Source of the DNA: Mycobacterium sp. 852002-10029_SCH5224772
GTDB lineage: Bacteria > Actinomycetota > Actinomycetes > Mycobacteriales > Mycobacteriaceae
Assembly (NCBI RefSeq): GCF_001667315.1
Contig: NZ_LZHT01000005.1
Span: 1-64,000 of the forward strand
Direction: 5' to 3'
DNA: 64,000 nt
In this document: positions 30,138 to 39,798 of the stretch, one piece after another
Numbering within the stretch: the stretch's first letter is position 1
Layout of the letters: each line of letters starts with the position of its first letter
The notes under the pieces: model-generated
Database searches by the model: none
Seen by the model: the letters and a program-made list of their open reading frames with translations, nothing else
What the model was told of the DNA's origin: nothing
Made by a program: the position numbers and the translations under genes

Positions 30138-30995
30138 ATGCGAACAGAACTTCCGGCCGAGCGCCTGCAGCGACGGCTCCGCGCCGAACCGGATACCGAT
30201 GCGCACGCCGAGCCCGAGCCCATCGGGTCGGCCTCCAACGACGACGCCCCGGACGACGACCAGAATTCGCTGCTGCCGCGGTGGTTACCCGACTCGTCTC
30301 AGAACGGGAGCTGGGTGGCGAAAGTGCGTGCCGACCCGGGACGCGCCGGGGCCATCGGGTTGGCGATCGTGGCGGCCCTGGCCGTGTTGGTCACGGTGTT
30401 CACGTTGTTGCGCGACCGGCCGGCGCCGGTGATGTCGGCCAAGCTGCCACCGGTGGAGAAGGTGTCGACGGCGAGCCTCCGCTCCTCGGCGAGCCCCACC
30501 GCCGGGCCGGATCACCCCGTGGTCGTCAGCGTCGTCGGCCTGGTGCACACCCCTGGCCTCGTGACGCTCGCACCGGGCGCCCGCATCGCCGACGCGCTGC
30601 AGGCCGCAGGCGGCGCGGTGAACGGCGCGGACACCATCGGACTGAACATGGCCCGACCGCTCGGCGACGGTGAGCAGATCGTGGTCGGTCTCGCTCCGGT
30701 GTCGGGGCAGCCGACGGCGCTGGGCAGTTCGGTGGCGTCTGGATCGGCACCCACGTCGAAAGCGCCGCCCCCGCGGCCGGGGTCGGCCACGCCGAAAACG
30801 GGCGAGGCGGTCGACCTCAACACCGCGACCGTGCAGCAACTCGATGCGTTACCGGGTGTCGGGCCGGTCACCGCGGCCGCCATCGTGGCGTGGCGGCAAG
30901 CCAACGGCAAGTTCACCAGCGTCGACCAAATCGCCGAGGTCGACGGCATCGGACCGGCGCGGCTGGAGAAGCTCCGCGCCCTGGTCCGTGTCTGA
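30138..30995 (+). CDS. comEA: ComEA-like helix-hairpin-helix DNA-binding protein
   Basis: ComEA binds incoming double-stranded DNA at the outer face of the membrane in competent bacteria; whether mycobacteria take up DNA this way is unknown. The 285-aa protein has an acidic N-terminal cytoplasmic part, one TM helix at about residues 72-92 (AIGLAIVAALAVLVTVFTLL), a SLBB domain (VVSVVGLVHTPGLVTLAPGARIADALQAAGG) and C-terminal paired helix-hairpin-helix motifs (LPGVGPVTAAAIVAWR and VDGIGPARLEKLRALV). It is followed after 5 bp by comEC. Homologue of Rv2415c. Confidence 0.9.
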   Translation: MRTELPAERLQRRLRAEPDTDAHAEPEPIGSASNDDAPDDDQNSLLPRWLPDSSQNGSWVAKVRADPGRAGAIGLAIVAALAVLVTVFTLLRDRPAPVMSAKLPPVEKVSTASLRSSASPTAGPDHPVVVSVVGLVHTPGLVTLAPGARIADALQAAGGAVNGADTIGLNMARPLGDGEQIVVGLAPVSGQPTALGSSVASGSAPTSKAPPPRPGSATPKTGEAVDLNTATVQQLDALPGVGPVTAAAIVAWRQANGKFTSVDQIAEVDGIGPARLEKLRALVRV

Positions 30996-31000
30996 CCCGG

Positions 31001-32542
31001 GTGCACCATCCCGGGTCGGGTGCCCCGCCCGCGGGGCGCGTCGACGTGCGCCTGGTGCCGGCGGCCCTGACCTGCTGGGCGGTGACCGCCGGCGGGATCT
31101 GGTGGCCGATCGGGCGCACCCTCGCCTGGTGCTGCGTCGTGTTGATCGGCGCCTCCGGAGCGCTGGCGTGGCACGCGCTGCACCGGCCCGGCCACGGTGC
31201 GCGGTTACGGGCGATCAGCGCCGCGCTTGCGGCCGTCGGTGTCGTGGGGGCGGGATTCGGGTTCGCCATCGCGCTGCGCGCCGACGCGGTCGGTCGCCAC
31301 CCGATCACCGCTGCCTACGGCACGACCGCTCCGGTGACGGTCACCCCGAGCGAAAGCCCGGTGTCGTCCAGCGGCGGCCGGTTGATGTTCCGGGCCACTC
31401 TGCAACGCCTGCGCGCCGACGAGATATCCGGCCGGGTCGTCGTTTTCGCGCGCACCGCAGATTTCGGTGGGCTGATGGTGGGCCAGCCGTTGCGATTCAG
31501 CGCCCGCATCAACCGCCCGACGCGGCGCGACCTGACGGTCGCGGTGCTCAACGCGTCGGGCCGGCCGACCATGGGTACCGCGGGCGCCACGCAACGGGCG
31601 GCGCACGGCGTGCGCAGTCGATTCGCTGCGGCGGTCCGTGACACGTTGCCCGGCGAGCAGGCGGCGCTGCTGCCCGCGCTGGTGCTCGGTGACACCTCCG
31701 CGGTGGCCGGCGACACCGGCCGCGACTTTCGCGCGGCCGGTATGACGCACCTGATGGCGGTGTCGGGGGCCAACGTGACGATCGTGTGCGCCGCCGTGCT
31801 GTTCTCGGCCCGATGGATCGGACCCCGGACGGCCGTCGTGCTTGCCGCACTGGCGTTGGTGGCCTTCGTGATCGTCGTGCAGCCGACGGCGAGCGTGTTG
31901 CGGGCCGCCGTGATGGGCGCCATCGCGTTGGGGGGAATGCTGTCTTCGCGTCGGCGGCAAGCCATTCCGGCGCTTGCCGCGACGGTGCTGGTGTTGTTGG
32001 CCGTCGCCCCGCAGCTGGCCGTCGACGTCGGCTTCGCGTTGTCGGCGCTCGCCACCGCCGCGCTGATCGTCATCGCACCGGTCTGGTCGCGGCGGCTGAC
32101 GGCCCGGGGCTGCCCCAAGCCGCTGGCCGATGCGCTGGCCGTCGCCTGGGCCGCGCAGATCGTGACCGCCCCTCTGGTCGCCGCGATTTCCGGCCGGTTC
32201 AGCCTGGTCGCCGCCGCCGCCAACCTTGCGGTCGCGGCCATGATCGCGCCGATCACGGTGTTGGGTACCGCGGCGGCCGCGCTCTGCACGGCATGGCCGG
32301 GGGCCGCGCGGCTGCTGATTCGCTTCACCGGCCCCGAATTGTGGTGGGTGGGCGGCGTGGCCCGCTGGGCGTCCGGCATGCCCTCCGCAACGGCGCCCGT
32401 CCCCGACGGCGTGCCCGGCGTGCTGCTCGTCGGCGGCGTGACGGTGCTGGTGATCGTGCTGTGGCGGTGGCGCCCGTTCCGCCTCGTTTCGGGGGCGGCG
32501 GTGCTGGCAGGGCTGGCCTGGGCGCTGTCCGGGCTGGGATAG
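31001..32542 (+). CDS. comEC: ComEC/Rec2-type DNA channel membrane protein
   Basis: ComEC forms the channel for single-stranded DNA import in naturally competent bacteria. The 513-aa protein has about ten TM segments and the competence-domain motif MTHLMAVSGANVTIV near residue 249. It ends after the membrane domain and lacks the C-terminal metallo-beta-lactamase nuclease domain of Bacillus ComEC, as in its M. tuberculosis counterpart Rv2414c. The GTG at 31001, 5 bp after comEA, is the most likely start; a GTG at VDVRLVPAALT slightly downstream is possible. Confidence 0.85.
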   Translation: MHHPGSGAPPAGRVDVRLVPAALTCWAVTAGGIWWPIGRTLAWCCVVLIGASGALAWHALHRPGHGARLRAISAALAAVGVVGAGFGFAIALRADAVGRHPITAAYGTTAPVTVTPSESPVSSSGGRLMFRATLQRLRADEISGRVVVFARTADFGGLMVGQPLRFSARINRPTRRDLTVAVLNASGRPTMGTAGATQRAAHGVRSRFAAAVRDTLPGEQAALLPALVLGDTSAVAGDTGRDFRAAGMTHLMAVSGANVTIVCAAVLFSARWIGPRTAVVLAALALVAFVIVVQPTASVLRAAVMGAIALGGMLSSRRRQAIPALAATVLVLLAVAPQLAVDVGFALSALATAALIVIAPVWSRRLTARGCPKPLADALAVAWAAQIVTAPLVAAISGRFSLVAAAANLAVAAMIAPITVLGTAAAALCTAWPGAARLLIRFTGPELWWVGGVARWASGMPSATAPVPDGVPGVLLVGGVTVLVIVLWRWRPFRLVSGAAVLAGLAWALSGLG

Positions 32543-32589
32543 TGCCGATCGCAAGCGCGGCGCATGCGCCGGGCGCAGCGGGTCGGCAC
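32542..32589 (+). repeat. Dispersed hairpin repeat, family 1, copy a
   Basis: Starts with GTGCCGATCGCAAGCG and ends with CGCAGCGGGTCGGCAC; terminal arms GTGCCGA and TCGGCAC pair perfectly. The reverse complement of the element at 43964-44005 has the same outline (GTGGCGATCGCGAGCG ... GAAGCGGGTCGCCAC) with a matching change in both arms, so the pairing is preserved. It begins at the last base of the comEC stop and may serve as a terminator between comEC and holA. Confidence 0.7.
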
Positions 32590-32676
32590 CATCGGGCCTA
32601 GGACGTCCCGGCGCCCACCCCCGCGGCCGCCGGATCCGCAGGCGAGATCGTCGGTCGGTCGTGACACCATCGTGGG

Positions 32677-33654
32677 GTGAGCGAGGTTTCGCCGTTGCAC
32701 CTGGTGCTCGGAGACGAGGAACTGCTGGTCGAGCGGGCGGTGGCCGACGTGCTGCGGTCGGCGCGCAATAGGGCCGGCGCCCCCAAGGACGAGGACATCC
32801 CGGTCAACCGGATGCGGGCCGGCGACGTCAGCACCTATGAGCTCGCCGAGCTGCTGAGCCCCTCGCTGTTCGCCGACGAGCGCATCGTCGTGCTGGAGGC
32901 CGCCGGCGAAGCGGGCAAAGACGCTGCCGCGGTGATTGTTTCGGCCGCAACCGACATGCCGGCGGGTGTCGTGCTGGTGGTGGTGCACTCGGGCGGCGGC
33001 CGGGCCAAGGCGCTGGCCACCGACCTCGAGAAGCTCGGCGCCGAGGTGCACCCCTGCGCGCGGATCACCAAACTCAGCGAACGCATCGACTTCGTCCGCA
33101 AGGAGTTCCGGGCTCTGCGGGTCAAGGCCGACGAGCGGACGGTGACGGCGATGCTGGACGCGGTCGGCTCCGACCTGCGGGAGTTGGCGTCCGCCTGCTC
33201 CCAACTGGTCGCCGACACCGGCGGAGCGGTCGACGCCGCCGCGGTGCGCCGCTATCACAGCGGCAAGGCCGAGGTGAAGGGCTTCGACATCGCCGACAAG
33301 GCGGTGGCCGGCGATATCGAGGGAGCGGCCGAGGCGCTGCGGTGGGCGATGATGCGGGGGGAGCCCCTGGTGGTGCTGGCGGACGCGCTGGCCGAGGCGA
33401 TTCACACCATCGGCCGGGTCGGCCCGCTGTCGGGCGATCCCTACCGGATGGCGTCACAACTGGGGATGCCGCCGTGGCGGGTGCAAAAGGCCCAGAAACA
33501 AGCCCGGCATTGGTCGCGCGACACGGTGGCCACCGCGATGAAGGTTGTCGCCGCGCTCAACGCGAACGTCAAGGGGGCGGTGGCGGACGCCGATTACGCC
33601 CTGGAATCCGCGGTCAGAAAGGTTGCCGAGCTAGCTTCGCAGCGCGGCCGCTGA
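32677..33654 (+). CDS. holA: DNA polymerase III delta subunit
   Basis: HolA is the clamp-opening subunit of the replicative clamp loader, working with DnaX and delta-prime. The 325-aa protein has the N-terminal [16 protein letters not shown] motif, an AAA+-like fold without Walker A, and the C-terminal collar region ending [21 protein letters not shown] start at 32677. The order comEA-comEC-holA-(rpsT) is widespread in bacteria and matches Rv2415c-Rv2412. Confidence 0.9.
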   Translation: MSEVSPLHLVLGDEELLVERAVADVLRSARNRAGAPKDEDIPVNRMRAGDVSTYELAELLSPSLFADERIVVLEAAGEAGKDAAAVIVSAATDMPAGVVLVVVHSGGGRAKALATDLEKLGAEVHPCARITKLSERIDFVRKEFRALRVKADERTVTAMLDAVGSDLRELASACSQLVADTGGAVDAAAVRRYHSGKAEVKGFDIADKAVAGDIEGAAEALRWAMMRGEPLVVLADALAEAIHTIGRVGPLSGDPYRMASQLGMPPWRVQKAQKQARHWSRDTVATAMKVVAALNANVKGAVADADYALESAVRKVAELASQRGR

Positions 33655-33665
33655 CGCTTGAGGCC

Positions 33666-33926
33666 TCAGAGCTTGTTGAGGGCCTGCGCCAGCGCCGACT
33701 TCTTGTTTGCCGCCTGGTTCTTGTGGATCACGCCCTTGCTGGCGGCCTTGTCCAGCTTGCGGTTGGTCGACACCAGCAGCTCGGCGGCCTTCTCTTTGTC
33801 GCCGGCGTGGGTAGCCTCGCGGAACGCGCGGACAGCGGTGCGCAGCGACGACTTCACCGACTTGTTGCGCAGGCGAGCGCGCTCGTTCGTCTTGTTGCGC
33901 TTCTGCTGCGACTTGATGTTGGCCAC
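33666..33926 (-). CDS. rpsT: 30S ribosomal protein S20
   Basis: An 86-aa, Lys/Arg-rich three-helix protein that binds 16S rRNA. It begins [21 protein letters not shown] and ends [13 protein letters not shown], typical of S20. It converges on holA with an 11-bp gap. The ATG at 33926 has a GAAGGAAC ribosome site. The promoter lies in the 144-bp divergent space before the ATP-grasp gene. Confidence 0.97.
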   Translation of the reverse strand: MANIKSQQKRNKTNERARLRNKSVKSSLRTAVRAFREATHAGDKEKAAELLVSTNRKLDKAASKGVIHKNQAANKKSALAQALNKL

Positions 33927-34070
33927 GCTCGAGTTCCTTCTTCGATCAGACGTTTGGTTGGGCGCCGGAAATCACCACAGCGATTGCCCAGGTTAGCAGT
34001 GAGTTACGTTTTCTCCCAAAACGGGAACACGTGGGCTGCCATAACGTCGATTTGAGGCAGCATCTGAACA

Positions 34071-35720
34071 GTGAGTCTGACGAACCAGCTTGATCAGACC
34101 AGGCGGGGTTTTCGCGCTGCGCGATCTGAGCGCATTTTCGGCGGATACAACACGTCCTCGGACGCCTACGACATAGCGTTCGATGAGATGTTCGACGCCC
34201 AGGGCGCTGTTCGCGGCCCCTACCGCGGCATTTATGCCGAGCTTGCGCCGTCGGACGCCTCGGAGCTCGAAGCCCGCGCCGAAGCGCTCTCCCGCGCGTT
34301 CCTCGACCAGGGCATCACCTTCTCGTTGTCGGGCCAGGAGCGGCCCTTTCCGCTGGACCTGGTGCCGCGGGTCATCTCGGCGGCCGAGTGGACGCGGCTG
34401 GAGCGCGGCATCATCCAGCGGGTCAAAGCGCTCGAGCTCTACCTCGACGACATCTACGGTGACCAGGAAATCCTCAACGACGGGGTGATCCCTCGTCGCT
34501 TGATCACCTCCTGCGAGCATTTTCACCGCGAGGCGATGGGCATCGTCCCGCCCAACGGGGTGCGGATCCACGTCGCCGGCATCGATTTGATTCGCGACGA
34601 AAAGGGCGATTTCCGGGTCCTCGAGGACAACCTGCGCTCGCCCTCGGGCGTCTCCTACGTCATGGAGAACCGGCGCACCATGGCGCGCGTCTTCCCCAAC
34701 CTGTTCGCCACCCATCGCGTGCGTTCGGTGGACGATTACGCCGCCCACCTGCTGCGGTCGCTGCGCAACTCCGCGGCCACCAACGAGGCCGACCCGACGG
34801 TGGTGGTGCTCACCCCGGGTGTGTACAACTCGGCGTATTTCGAGCATTCGCTGCTGGCCCGTCAGATGGGGGTCGAGCTGGTCGAAGGGCGCGACCTGTT
34901 CTGCCGCGACAACCAGGTGTACATGCGCACCACCGAAGGGGAGCGCCAGGTCGACGTCATCTATCGGCGCATCGACGACGCCTTCCTGGATCCGCTGCAG
35001 TTCCGCGCCGACTCGGTGCTGGGGGTGGCCGGCCTGGTCAATGCCGCCCGCGCCGGAAACGTCGTCATCTCCAGCGCGATCGGCAACGGCGTCGGCGACG
35101 ACAAACTCGTCTACACCTACGTGCCCACCATGATCGAGTACTACCTGGGTGAGAAACCGTTGCTGGCCAACGTGGAAACGCTGCGCTGCTGGCTCGACGA
35201 CGAACGCGAAGAGGTGCTCGACCGGCTCGACGAGCTGGTTCTCAAGCCGGTCGAGGGGTCCGGCGGCTACGGGATCGTGTTCGGCCCGGAGGCCTCCGAG
35301 AAGGAGTTGGCTACCGTCGCCAAGAAGGTTCGCGACGATCCACGGAGCTGGATCGCCCAGCCGATGATGGAGCTGTCGACCGTGCCGACCCAGGTCGGCA
35401 GTGCGCTGGCGCCCCGCTACGTCGACCTGCGGCCCTTCGCGGTCAACGACGGCAACGACGTGTGGGTGTTGCCCGGCGGGCTGACCCGGGTGGCCCTGGT
35501 CGAGGGGTCGCGGGTGGTCAATTCCAGCCAGGGCGGCGGCTCGAAGGACACCTGGGTGTTGGCGTCGCGGGCATCGGCCGGCGACCACGAACTCGAGGCG
35601 GCGGAGGTGGTGCGTGCGTTGCCGGATTCCATGGCGGACGCGGCCGTGGACGGTCAGGCCGATGCGGCGCAGGACGGCCAACCCCCGCAACAGCAGCAGC
35701 AGCAGATCGTGATCCGCTGA
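34071..35720 (+). CDS. Circularly permuted ATP-grasp protein (Rv2411c family)
   Basis: A 549-aa cytosolic protein with the circularly permuted ATP-grasp type 2 domain (formerly DUF404/DUF407). Landmarks: YRGIYAELAP near the start, LYLDDIYGDQEIL, GVRIHVAGIDLIRDEKGDFRVLEDNLRSPSGVSYVMENR (metal and ATP contacts), LVLKPVEGSGGYGIVFG and ALAPRYVDLRPFAV. ATP-grasp enzymes form amide or ester bonds through acyl phosphates, but the substrate of this family is unknown. The last ten codons include a polyglutamine run. The stop overlaps the next ATG by one base (TGATG), and the three-gene unit with the alpha-E and transglutaminase-like genes is conserved in many bacteria. Confidence 0.88.
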   Translation: MSLTNQLDQTRRGFRAARSERIFGGYNTSSDAYDIAFDEMFDAQGAVRGPYRGIYAELAPSDASELEARAEALSRAFLDQGITFSLSGQERPFPLDLVPRVISAAEWTRLERGIIQRVKALELYLDDIYGDQEILNDGVIPRRLITSCEHFHREAMGIVPPNGVRIHVAGIDLIRDEKGDFRVLEDNLRSPSGVSYVMENRRTMARVFPNLFATHRVRSVDDYAAHLLRSLRNSAATNEADPTVVVLTPGVYNSAYFEHSLLARQMGVELVEGRDLFCRDNQVYMRTTEGERQVDVIYRRIDDAFLDPLQFRADSVLGVAGLVNAARAGNVVISSAIGNGVGDDKLVYTYVPTMIEYYLGEKPLLANVETLRCWLDDEREEVLDRLDELVLKPVEGSGGYGIVFGPEASEKELATVAKKVRDDPRSWIAQPMMELSTVPTQVGSALAPRYVDLRPFAVNDGNDVWVLPGGLTRVALVEGSRVVNSSQGGGSKDTWVLASRASAGDHELEAAEVVRALPDSMADAAVDGQADAAQDGQPPQQQQQQIVIR

Positions 35721-36697
35721 TGCTGGCGCGCAACGCCGAGGCGCTCTACTGGATCGGCCGCTACGTCGAACGCGCCGATGACACGGCGCGAATTCTGGAC
35801 GTGGCGCTGCACCAATTGCTCGAGGATTCCAGCGTCGACCCGGATCAGGCTTCGCGCCTGCTGCTGCGGGTGCTCGGCATCGACCCGCCGGATCATGCCC
35901 TGGACGTGTGGTCGCTGACCGATCTGGTGGCCTATAGCACCAACGCCCAGGGTGGCTCCTCGATCGTCGACGCCATCACCGCGGCGCGGGAAAACGCGAA
36001 GTCGGCGCGGGAGGTGACGTCCAGCGAGATCTGGGAGTGCCTCAACACCACCTACCACGCCCTGCCTGAGCGCGAACGTGCCGCCAAACGCCTTGGGCCA
36101 CATGACTTTTTGTCGTTCGTCGAGCGGCGGGCGGCGATGTTCGCCGGCTTGGCCGACTCGACGTTGTCGCGCGACGACGGATATCGCTTCATGGTGCTGG
36201 GCCGCGCGATCGAGCGGGTGGACATGACGGTGCGGCTGTTGCTGTCGCGGGTCGGAGACAGCGCCTCGTCCCCGGCGTGGGTGACGCTGCTGCGCTCGGC
36301 GGGCGCGCATGACACCTATCTGCGCACCTATCGCGGTGTGCTCGATGCGGGCCGAGTCGTCGAGTTTATGTTGCTCGACCGGCTTTTTCCGCGTTCGGTG
36401 TTCTACTCGCTGCGCCTGGCCGAACACAACCTCGACGAACTCGTCCACAACCGGCAGAGCCGGATCGGGGCCACCGCCGAGACCCAGCGGTTGCTCGGGC
36501 AGGCCCGCAGTGAATTGGAGTTCGTCCAGCCCGGTGTACTGCTGGAGACATTGGAAATCCGGCTGGCGGGCCTGCAGCGCACCTGCCGCGATGTCGGAGA
36601 AGCCTTGGCGTTGCAGTACTTTCACGTCACGCCGTGGGTGGCGTGGTCGGACGCCGGCCAGCGCACCCGACTGGTCAGCAGGAAGGAGGACGGCTGA
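35720..36697 (+). CDS. Alpha-E domain protein (Rv2410c family)
   Basis: A 325-aa all-helical protein of the alpha-E (DUF403) family, beginning MLARNAEALYWIGRYVERADDTARILDVALH. The family always accompanies permuted ATP-grasp proteins, sometimes fused to them, and is thought to be part of the same amide-forming or peptide-modifying system; no reaction has been shown for it. Start ATG overlaps the upstream stop and its own stop overlaps the next ATG, both as TGATG, so the three proteins are made together. Confidence 0.88.
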   Translation: MLARNAEALYWIGRYVERADDTARILDVALHQLLEDSSVDPDQASRLLLRVLGIDPPDHALDVWSLTDLVAYSTNAQGGSSIVDAITAARENAKSAREVTSSEIWECLNTTYHALPERERAAKRLGPHDFLSFVERRAAMFAGLADSTLSRDDGYRFMVLGRAIERVDMTVRLLLSRVGDSASSPAWVTLLRSAGAHDTYLRTYRGVLDAGRVVEFMLLDRLFPRSVFYSLRLAEHNLDELVHNRQSRIGATAETQRLLGQARSELEFVQPGVLLETLEIRLAGLQRTCRDVGEALALQYFHVTPWVAWSDAGQRTRLVSRKEDG

Positions 36698-37536
36698 TGT
36701 GGCGGCTGCGGGTGGTGCACACCACGGGCTACGCCTACCAGTCCCCGGTGACCGCCTCCTACAACGAAGCGCGGCTGACCCCGCGGTCGAACAACCGCCA
36801 GAACGTCATCCTCAACCGGGTCGAAACCATCCCGGCAACCCGGTCCTACCGCTACATCGACTATTGGGGCACCGCGGTGACGGCGTTCGACCTGCACGCG
36901 CCGCACACCGATCTCACGGTGATGTCCTCCTCGGTCGTCGAGACCGAACGCGCCGAGGGGCCGAACACCGAGGTGGGCTGGGACGACCTGCACTCGGATG
37001 GGGTGATCGACCGCTTCGACGAGCTGCTCCGTCCCACCGAGCACACCCCGGCCAGCAAGCGGGTGGCGTCGGTGGGCAAGAAGATCAGCAAAACCCACGG
37101 GCCGGCCGAAGCCGTTGTCGCCGCGGCCAATTGGGTGCGCGACCAACTGGGCTACCTTCCGGGGACCACCAGCGTGCACTCGTCCGGGCTGGACGCCCTC
37201 AAAGAGGGCAAGGGCGTCTGCCAGGATTTCGTGCACTTGTCGCTGATGTTGTTGCGCGGCATGGGGATTCCGGCGCACTACGTGTCGGGATATTTGCATC
37301 CCAAACGCGACGCCGTCGTTGGGGACACCGTGGACGGGCGAAGTCACGCCTGGATCGAGGCGTGGACGGGCGCGTGGTGGAGCTATGACCCCACCAACGA
37401 CGCCGAGATCACCGAGCAGTACGTCGGCGTGGGTGCGGGCCGCGACTACGCCGATGTTTCCCCGCTGAGAGGCATCTACTCCGGGCAGGGCGCCACCGAC
37501 CTCGACGTCATCGTCGAGGTCACCCGGCTGGCCTAG
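36697..37536 (+). CDS. Transglutaminase-like cysteine protease (Rv2409c family)
   Basis: A 279-aa protein with an N-terminal beta domain and a transglutaminase-like core. The catalytic triad is visible: Cys175 in GKGVCQDFVH, His218 in GRSHAWIEAW and Asp231 in SYDPTND. Such enzymes are usually peptidases or amidases rather than true cross-linkers. It is the third gene of the coupled ATP-grasp / alpha-E unit; a ligase with a protease suggests a cycle of making and removing a peptide or amide tag, which is inference. There is no signal peptide. Confidence 0.9.
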   Translation: MWRLRVVHTTGYAYQSPVTASYNEARLTPRSNNRQNVILNRVETIPATRSYRYIDYWGTAVTAFDLHAPHTDLTVMSSSVVETERAEGPNTEVGWDDLHSDGVIDRFDELLRPTEHTPASKRVASVGKKISKTHGPAEAVVAAANWVRDQLGYLPGTTSVHSSGLDALKEGKGVCQDFVHLSLMLLRGMGIPAHYVSGYLHPKRDAVVGDTVDGRSHAWIEAWTGAWWSYDPTNDAEITEQYVGVGAGRDYADVSPLRGIYSGQGATDLDVIVEVTRLA

Positions 37537-37555
37537 CCGGGAATACCGTTGCGTA

Positions 37556-38257
37556 ATGACCGATTCCCCCGACGGCGCGGCCCGGCGCGACGCCAACCAT
37601 CGCGAGCCGCCCCTGACCGCGCTGTCCCTGCTCTGCATCGGGCTGCTCTTCGGCGGGATCGCCATCGGAGTCACGATGGGTGGCGTCATGCCGTTGCCGT
37701 ACGGCCCCGTCGGTGCGGTGGCCGCGTACGTGCGTACCCAGCCGGCGGCCGTGCGCGTCATCGCCGTCGCGATGTTCGCGTCGTCGGTGCCGCTGGCGCT
37801 CTACGCGGCGACGGCCGCCGCGCGGCTGAGACAACTGGGCGCCGGCCCCGGCCGCGCCGCGATCGCGCTCACAGGGGGCATCTTGGCCGCCGGGGCACTC
37901 GGGTTCGCCGGCCTGTTGGGTTGGACGCTGTCGTGGCCGGAAGTCAGTGCCGACACCGGGTTGGTCAGAGCGCTCTACATGCTGGTCTTCCTCACCGGCG
38001 GCCCGGGCCACATCGTGGCGTTGGGGCTGTTGGTCGCCGCGATGGCGGCGTCCGGGCGGACCGGGGGAGTGCTGCGCGGACCGCTCGCCCGGTTCGGCCT
38101 GGCCACAGCCGTCCTCGCCGAATCGGCGGCGTGGGTGTTGATCTGGCCCCCGCTGGGTGTCCTGTTGCCGATCGCGCGGGTGTCGGCGTTGACCTGGCTG
38201 GTGGCAGCAGGTGTCGTCATTAGCCGTGCGGCGCACCGGGATTCGTCATCCCGGTGA
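37556..38257 (+). CDS. Hypothetical six-helix membrane protein
   Basis: A 233-aa integral membrane protein, ATG at 37556, 19 bp after the transglutaminase-like gene. Hydrophobic segments fall at about residues 22-45, 68-88, 100-122, 138-163, 180-200 and 205-223. There are no catalytic motifs I can name. M. tuberculosis carries a PE gene (PE24) at this place instead, so this is a lineage-variable position. Function unknown. Confidence 0.7.
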   Translation: MTDSPDGAARRDANHREPPLTALSLLCIGLLFGGIAIGVTMGGVMPLPYGPVGAVAAYVRTQPAAVRVIAVAMFASSVPLALYAATAAARLRQLGAGPGRAAIALTGGILAAGALGFAGLLGWTLSWPEVSADTGLVRALYMLVFLTGGPGHIVALGLLVAAMAASGRTGGVLRGPLARFGLATAVLAESAAWVLIWPPLGVLLPIARVSALTWLVAAGVVISRAAHRDSSSR

Positions 38258-38268
38258 GCTCCGTTGCG

Positions 38269-39111
38269 TCAGGACGGCGCGTCGACCTGAACCCGGTGCA
38301 GGTCGTCGCCGAGCTCGATGCGCCCACCGAACTCCCCGGCGGCCAGCGCCCGCCACTGCTCTTCCTGGCCGGGCACCAGCGCCGGCACATAGTGCGTCAT
38401 GACGAGGGTGCCCACGCCCGCGCGGGCCGCGGTGGCGGCCGCCTCTTGTACCGACGAGTGGTAGTCGCAGATGTCGACGAGCCGCTGCTGCGGGATGGTG
38501 GCGACGATGTCCTTGCGGATCACCGTGTGCACCAGGGCGCCGGCACCGGCCGCCAGGTTGTCCAGGCCCGCGCACGGCACGGTGTCGCCGGCGAGCACCA
38601 CCGAGGCACCCTCGTATTCGATGCGAAAGCCGATCGTCGGGGCCACCGGCCGGTGATCGGTGGGCCCCACCCGAATCGATACGCCGTCGCGCTCCCACAC
38701 GGGACCGTCGGTGTATTCGTGGACCTCCACGGCCGGCGGCGCATTCAGGTCGGCGTGGTGGGCGATCCGGTAGCCGATGTCGTGGTGGAACGCCTTGAGC
38801 GTCGCCTGCACCAGTTCGGCGGTGCCGGGCGGCCCGATGATCGGCAGCGGCGCGGGATCGGGGGCGAAGGTGCTGATCCACCGCGTGATGAGGACGTCGC
38901 CCAGATCGCCGACGTGATCGCTGTGCAGGTGGGTGAGCAGCAACGCCGACAATCCGGCCGCGCCCACCCCGACCGCGGCCGCGCGCTGGAGCACGCCACG
39001 CCCGCAGTCCACCAGGAACACCTGCCCGCCGGCCCGCACCAGGGTCGACGGCCCGGCGCGGTTCGGGTCGGGGATCGGACTTCCGGTGCCCAGCAGGGTG
39101 ACCTCGATCAT
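38269..39111 (-). CDS. rnz: Ribonuclease Z-like metallo-beta-lactamase protein
   Basis: RNase Z cuts the 3' trailer of precursor tRNAs. The 280-aa protein has the zinc-binding HLHSDH motif at residues 61-66, AGDTVPC with the bridging Asp in the middle, DYHSS and MTHYVP for later metal ligands. ATG at 39111; an upstream extension would read into the divergent promoter of the CBS gene. Homologue of Rv2407. In mycobacteria this is the usual rnz annotation, but some relatives are arylsulfatase-like, so the substrate is inferred. Confidence 0.85.
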   Translation of the reverse strand: MIEVTLLGTGSPIPDPNRAGPSTLVRAGGQVFLVDCGRGVLQRAAAVGVGAAGLSALLLTHLHSDHVGDLGDVLITRWISTFAPDPAPLPIIGPPGTAELVQATLKAFHHDIGYRIAHHADLNAPPAVEVHEYTDGPVWERDGVSIRVGPTDHRPVAPTIGFRIEYEGASVVLAGDTVPCAGLDNLAAGAGALVHTVIRKDIVATIPQQRLVDICDYHSSVQEAAATAARAGVGTLVMTHYVPALVPGQEEQWRALAAGEFGGRIELGDDLHRVQVDAPS

Positions 39112-39268
39112 GGCCCCATCTTGCAGGCCCCGGCCGCGAACAGTGGCCCAATCGAGCGATCCGGGGCCGGGACACAATCTGAGTGCAGGTTCTCTCGGCG
39201 CCTTTTCCACCGCGCGAGTTAGCCGTAGCCTGATGTGAAGCGGATCACAAACCCGGCTGGAGGCCTTG

Positions 39269-39697
39269 ATGCGGATTGCGGACGTCTTGCGGAATAAGGG
39301 CGCGGCGGTGGTGACGATCAACCCGGACGCGACGGTTCGTGAGCTGCTTGCGGGCCTCACCGAGCAGAACATCGGCGCCATGGTGGTGGTCGGCGCCGAG
39401 GGCGTCGTCGGAATCGTGTCGGAGCGCGATGTCGTGCGCCAGCTACACACTCATGGCGCCAGCGTGCTGTCTCGCCCGGTTTCCAAGATCATGACCAGCA
39501 TGCTGGCCACGTGCACAAAGACCGACGAGGTCGACGCGATCAGCGTGCTGATGACCAAGAACCGGGTGCGGCACGTGCCGGTGCTGGACGGCAAGAAGCT
39601 GATCGGCATCGTCAGCATCGGTGACGTGGTGAAGACCCGGATGGAAGAACTCGAGGCCGAGCAGCAGCAGCTGCAGTCCTACATCACCCAAGGCTGA
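39269..39697 (+). CDS. Two-CBS-domain protein
   Basis: A 142-aa protein made of two CBS domains (about residues 8-60 and 75-128) with a Glu/Gln-rich C-terminal helix. CBS pairs bind adenosyl nucleotides and act as energy sensors, here as a free-standing protein of unknown partner (Rv2406c family). ATG at 39269 is 5 bases after CTGGAGG; a TTG immediately before it is less likely. Confidence 0.88.
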   Translation: MRIADVLRNKGAAVVTINPDATVRELLAGLTEQNIGAMVVVGAEGVVGIVSERDVVRQLHTHGASVLSRPVSKIMTSMLATCTKTDEVDAISVLMTKNRVRHVPVLDGKKLIGIVSIGDVVKTRMEELEAEQQQLQSYITQG

Positions 39698-39730
39698 TCG
39701 CCCGGCTGATCGGCCGGCGTCAGCTTTCGC

Positions 39731-39794
39731 TCGCCGAACGTGCACTCAGGGCGAGAATTCTGTCGTTTTCTCGCCGTGGTTGCACGCTCGGCGA
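39731..39794. repeat. Dispersed palindromic repeat, family 2, copy A
   Basis: Left arm TCGCCGAACGTGCACTCAGG and right arm ending GTTGCACGCTCGGCGA form an imperfect hairpin with a short T-rich centre. A second copy with the same arm sequence but another centre is at 53271-53328. It sits between the convergent CBS and PemK-like genes, where it may act as a bidirectional terminator. Confidence 0.75.
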
Positions 39795-39798
39795 AGGC

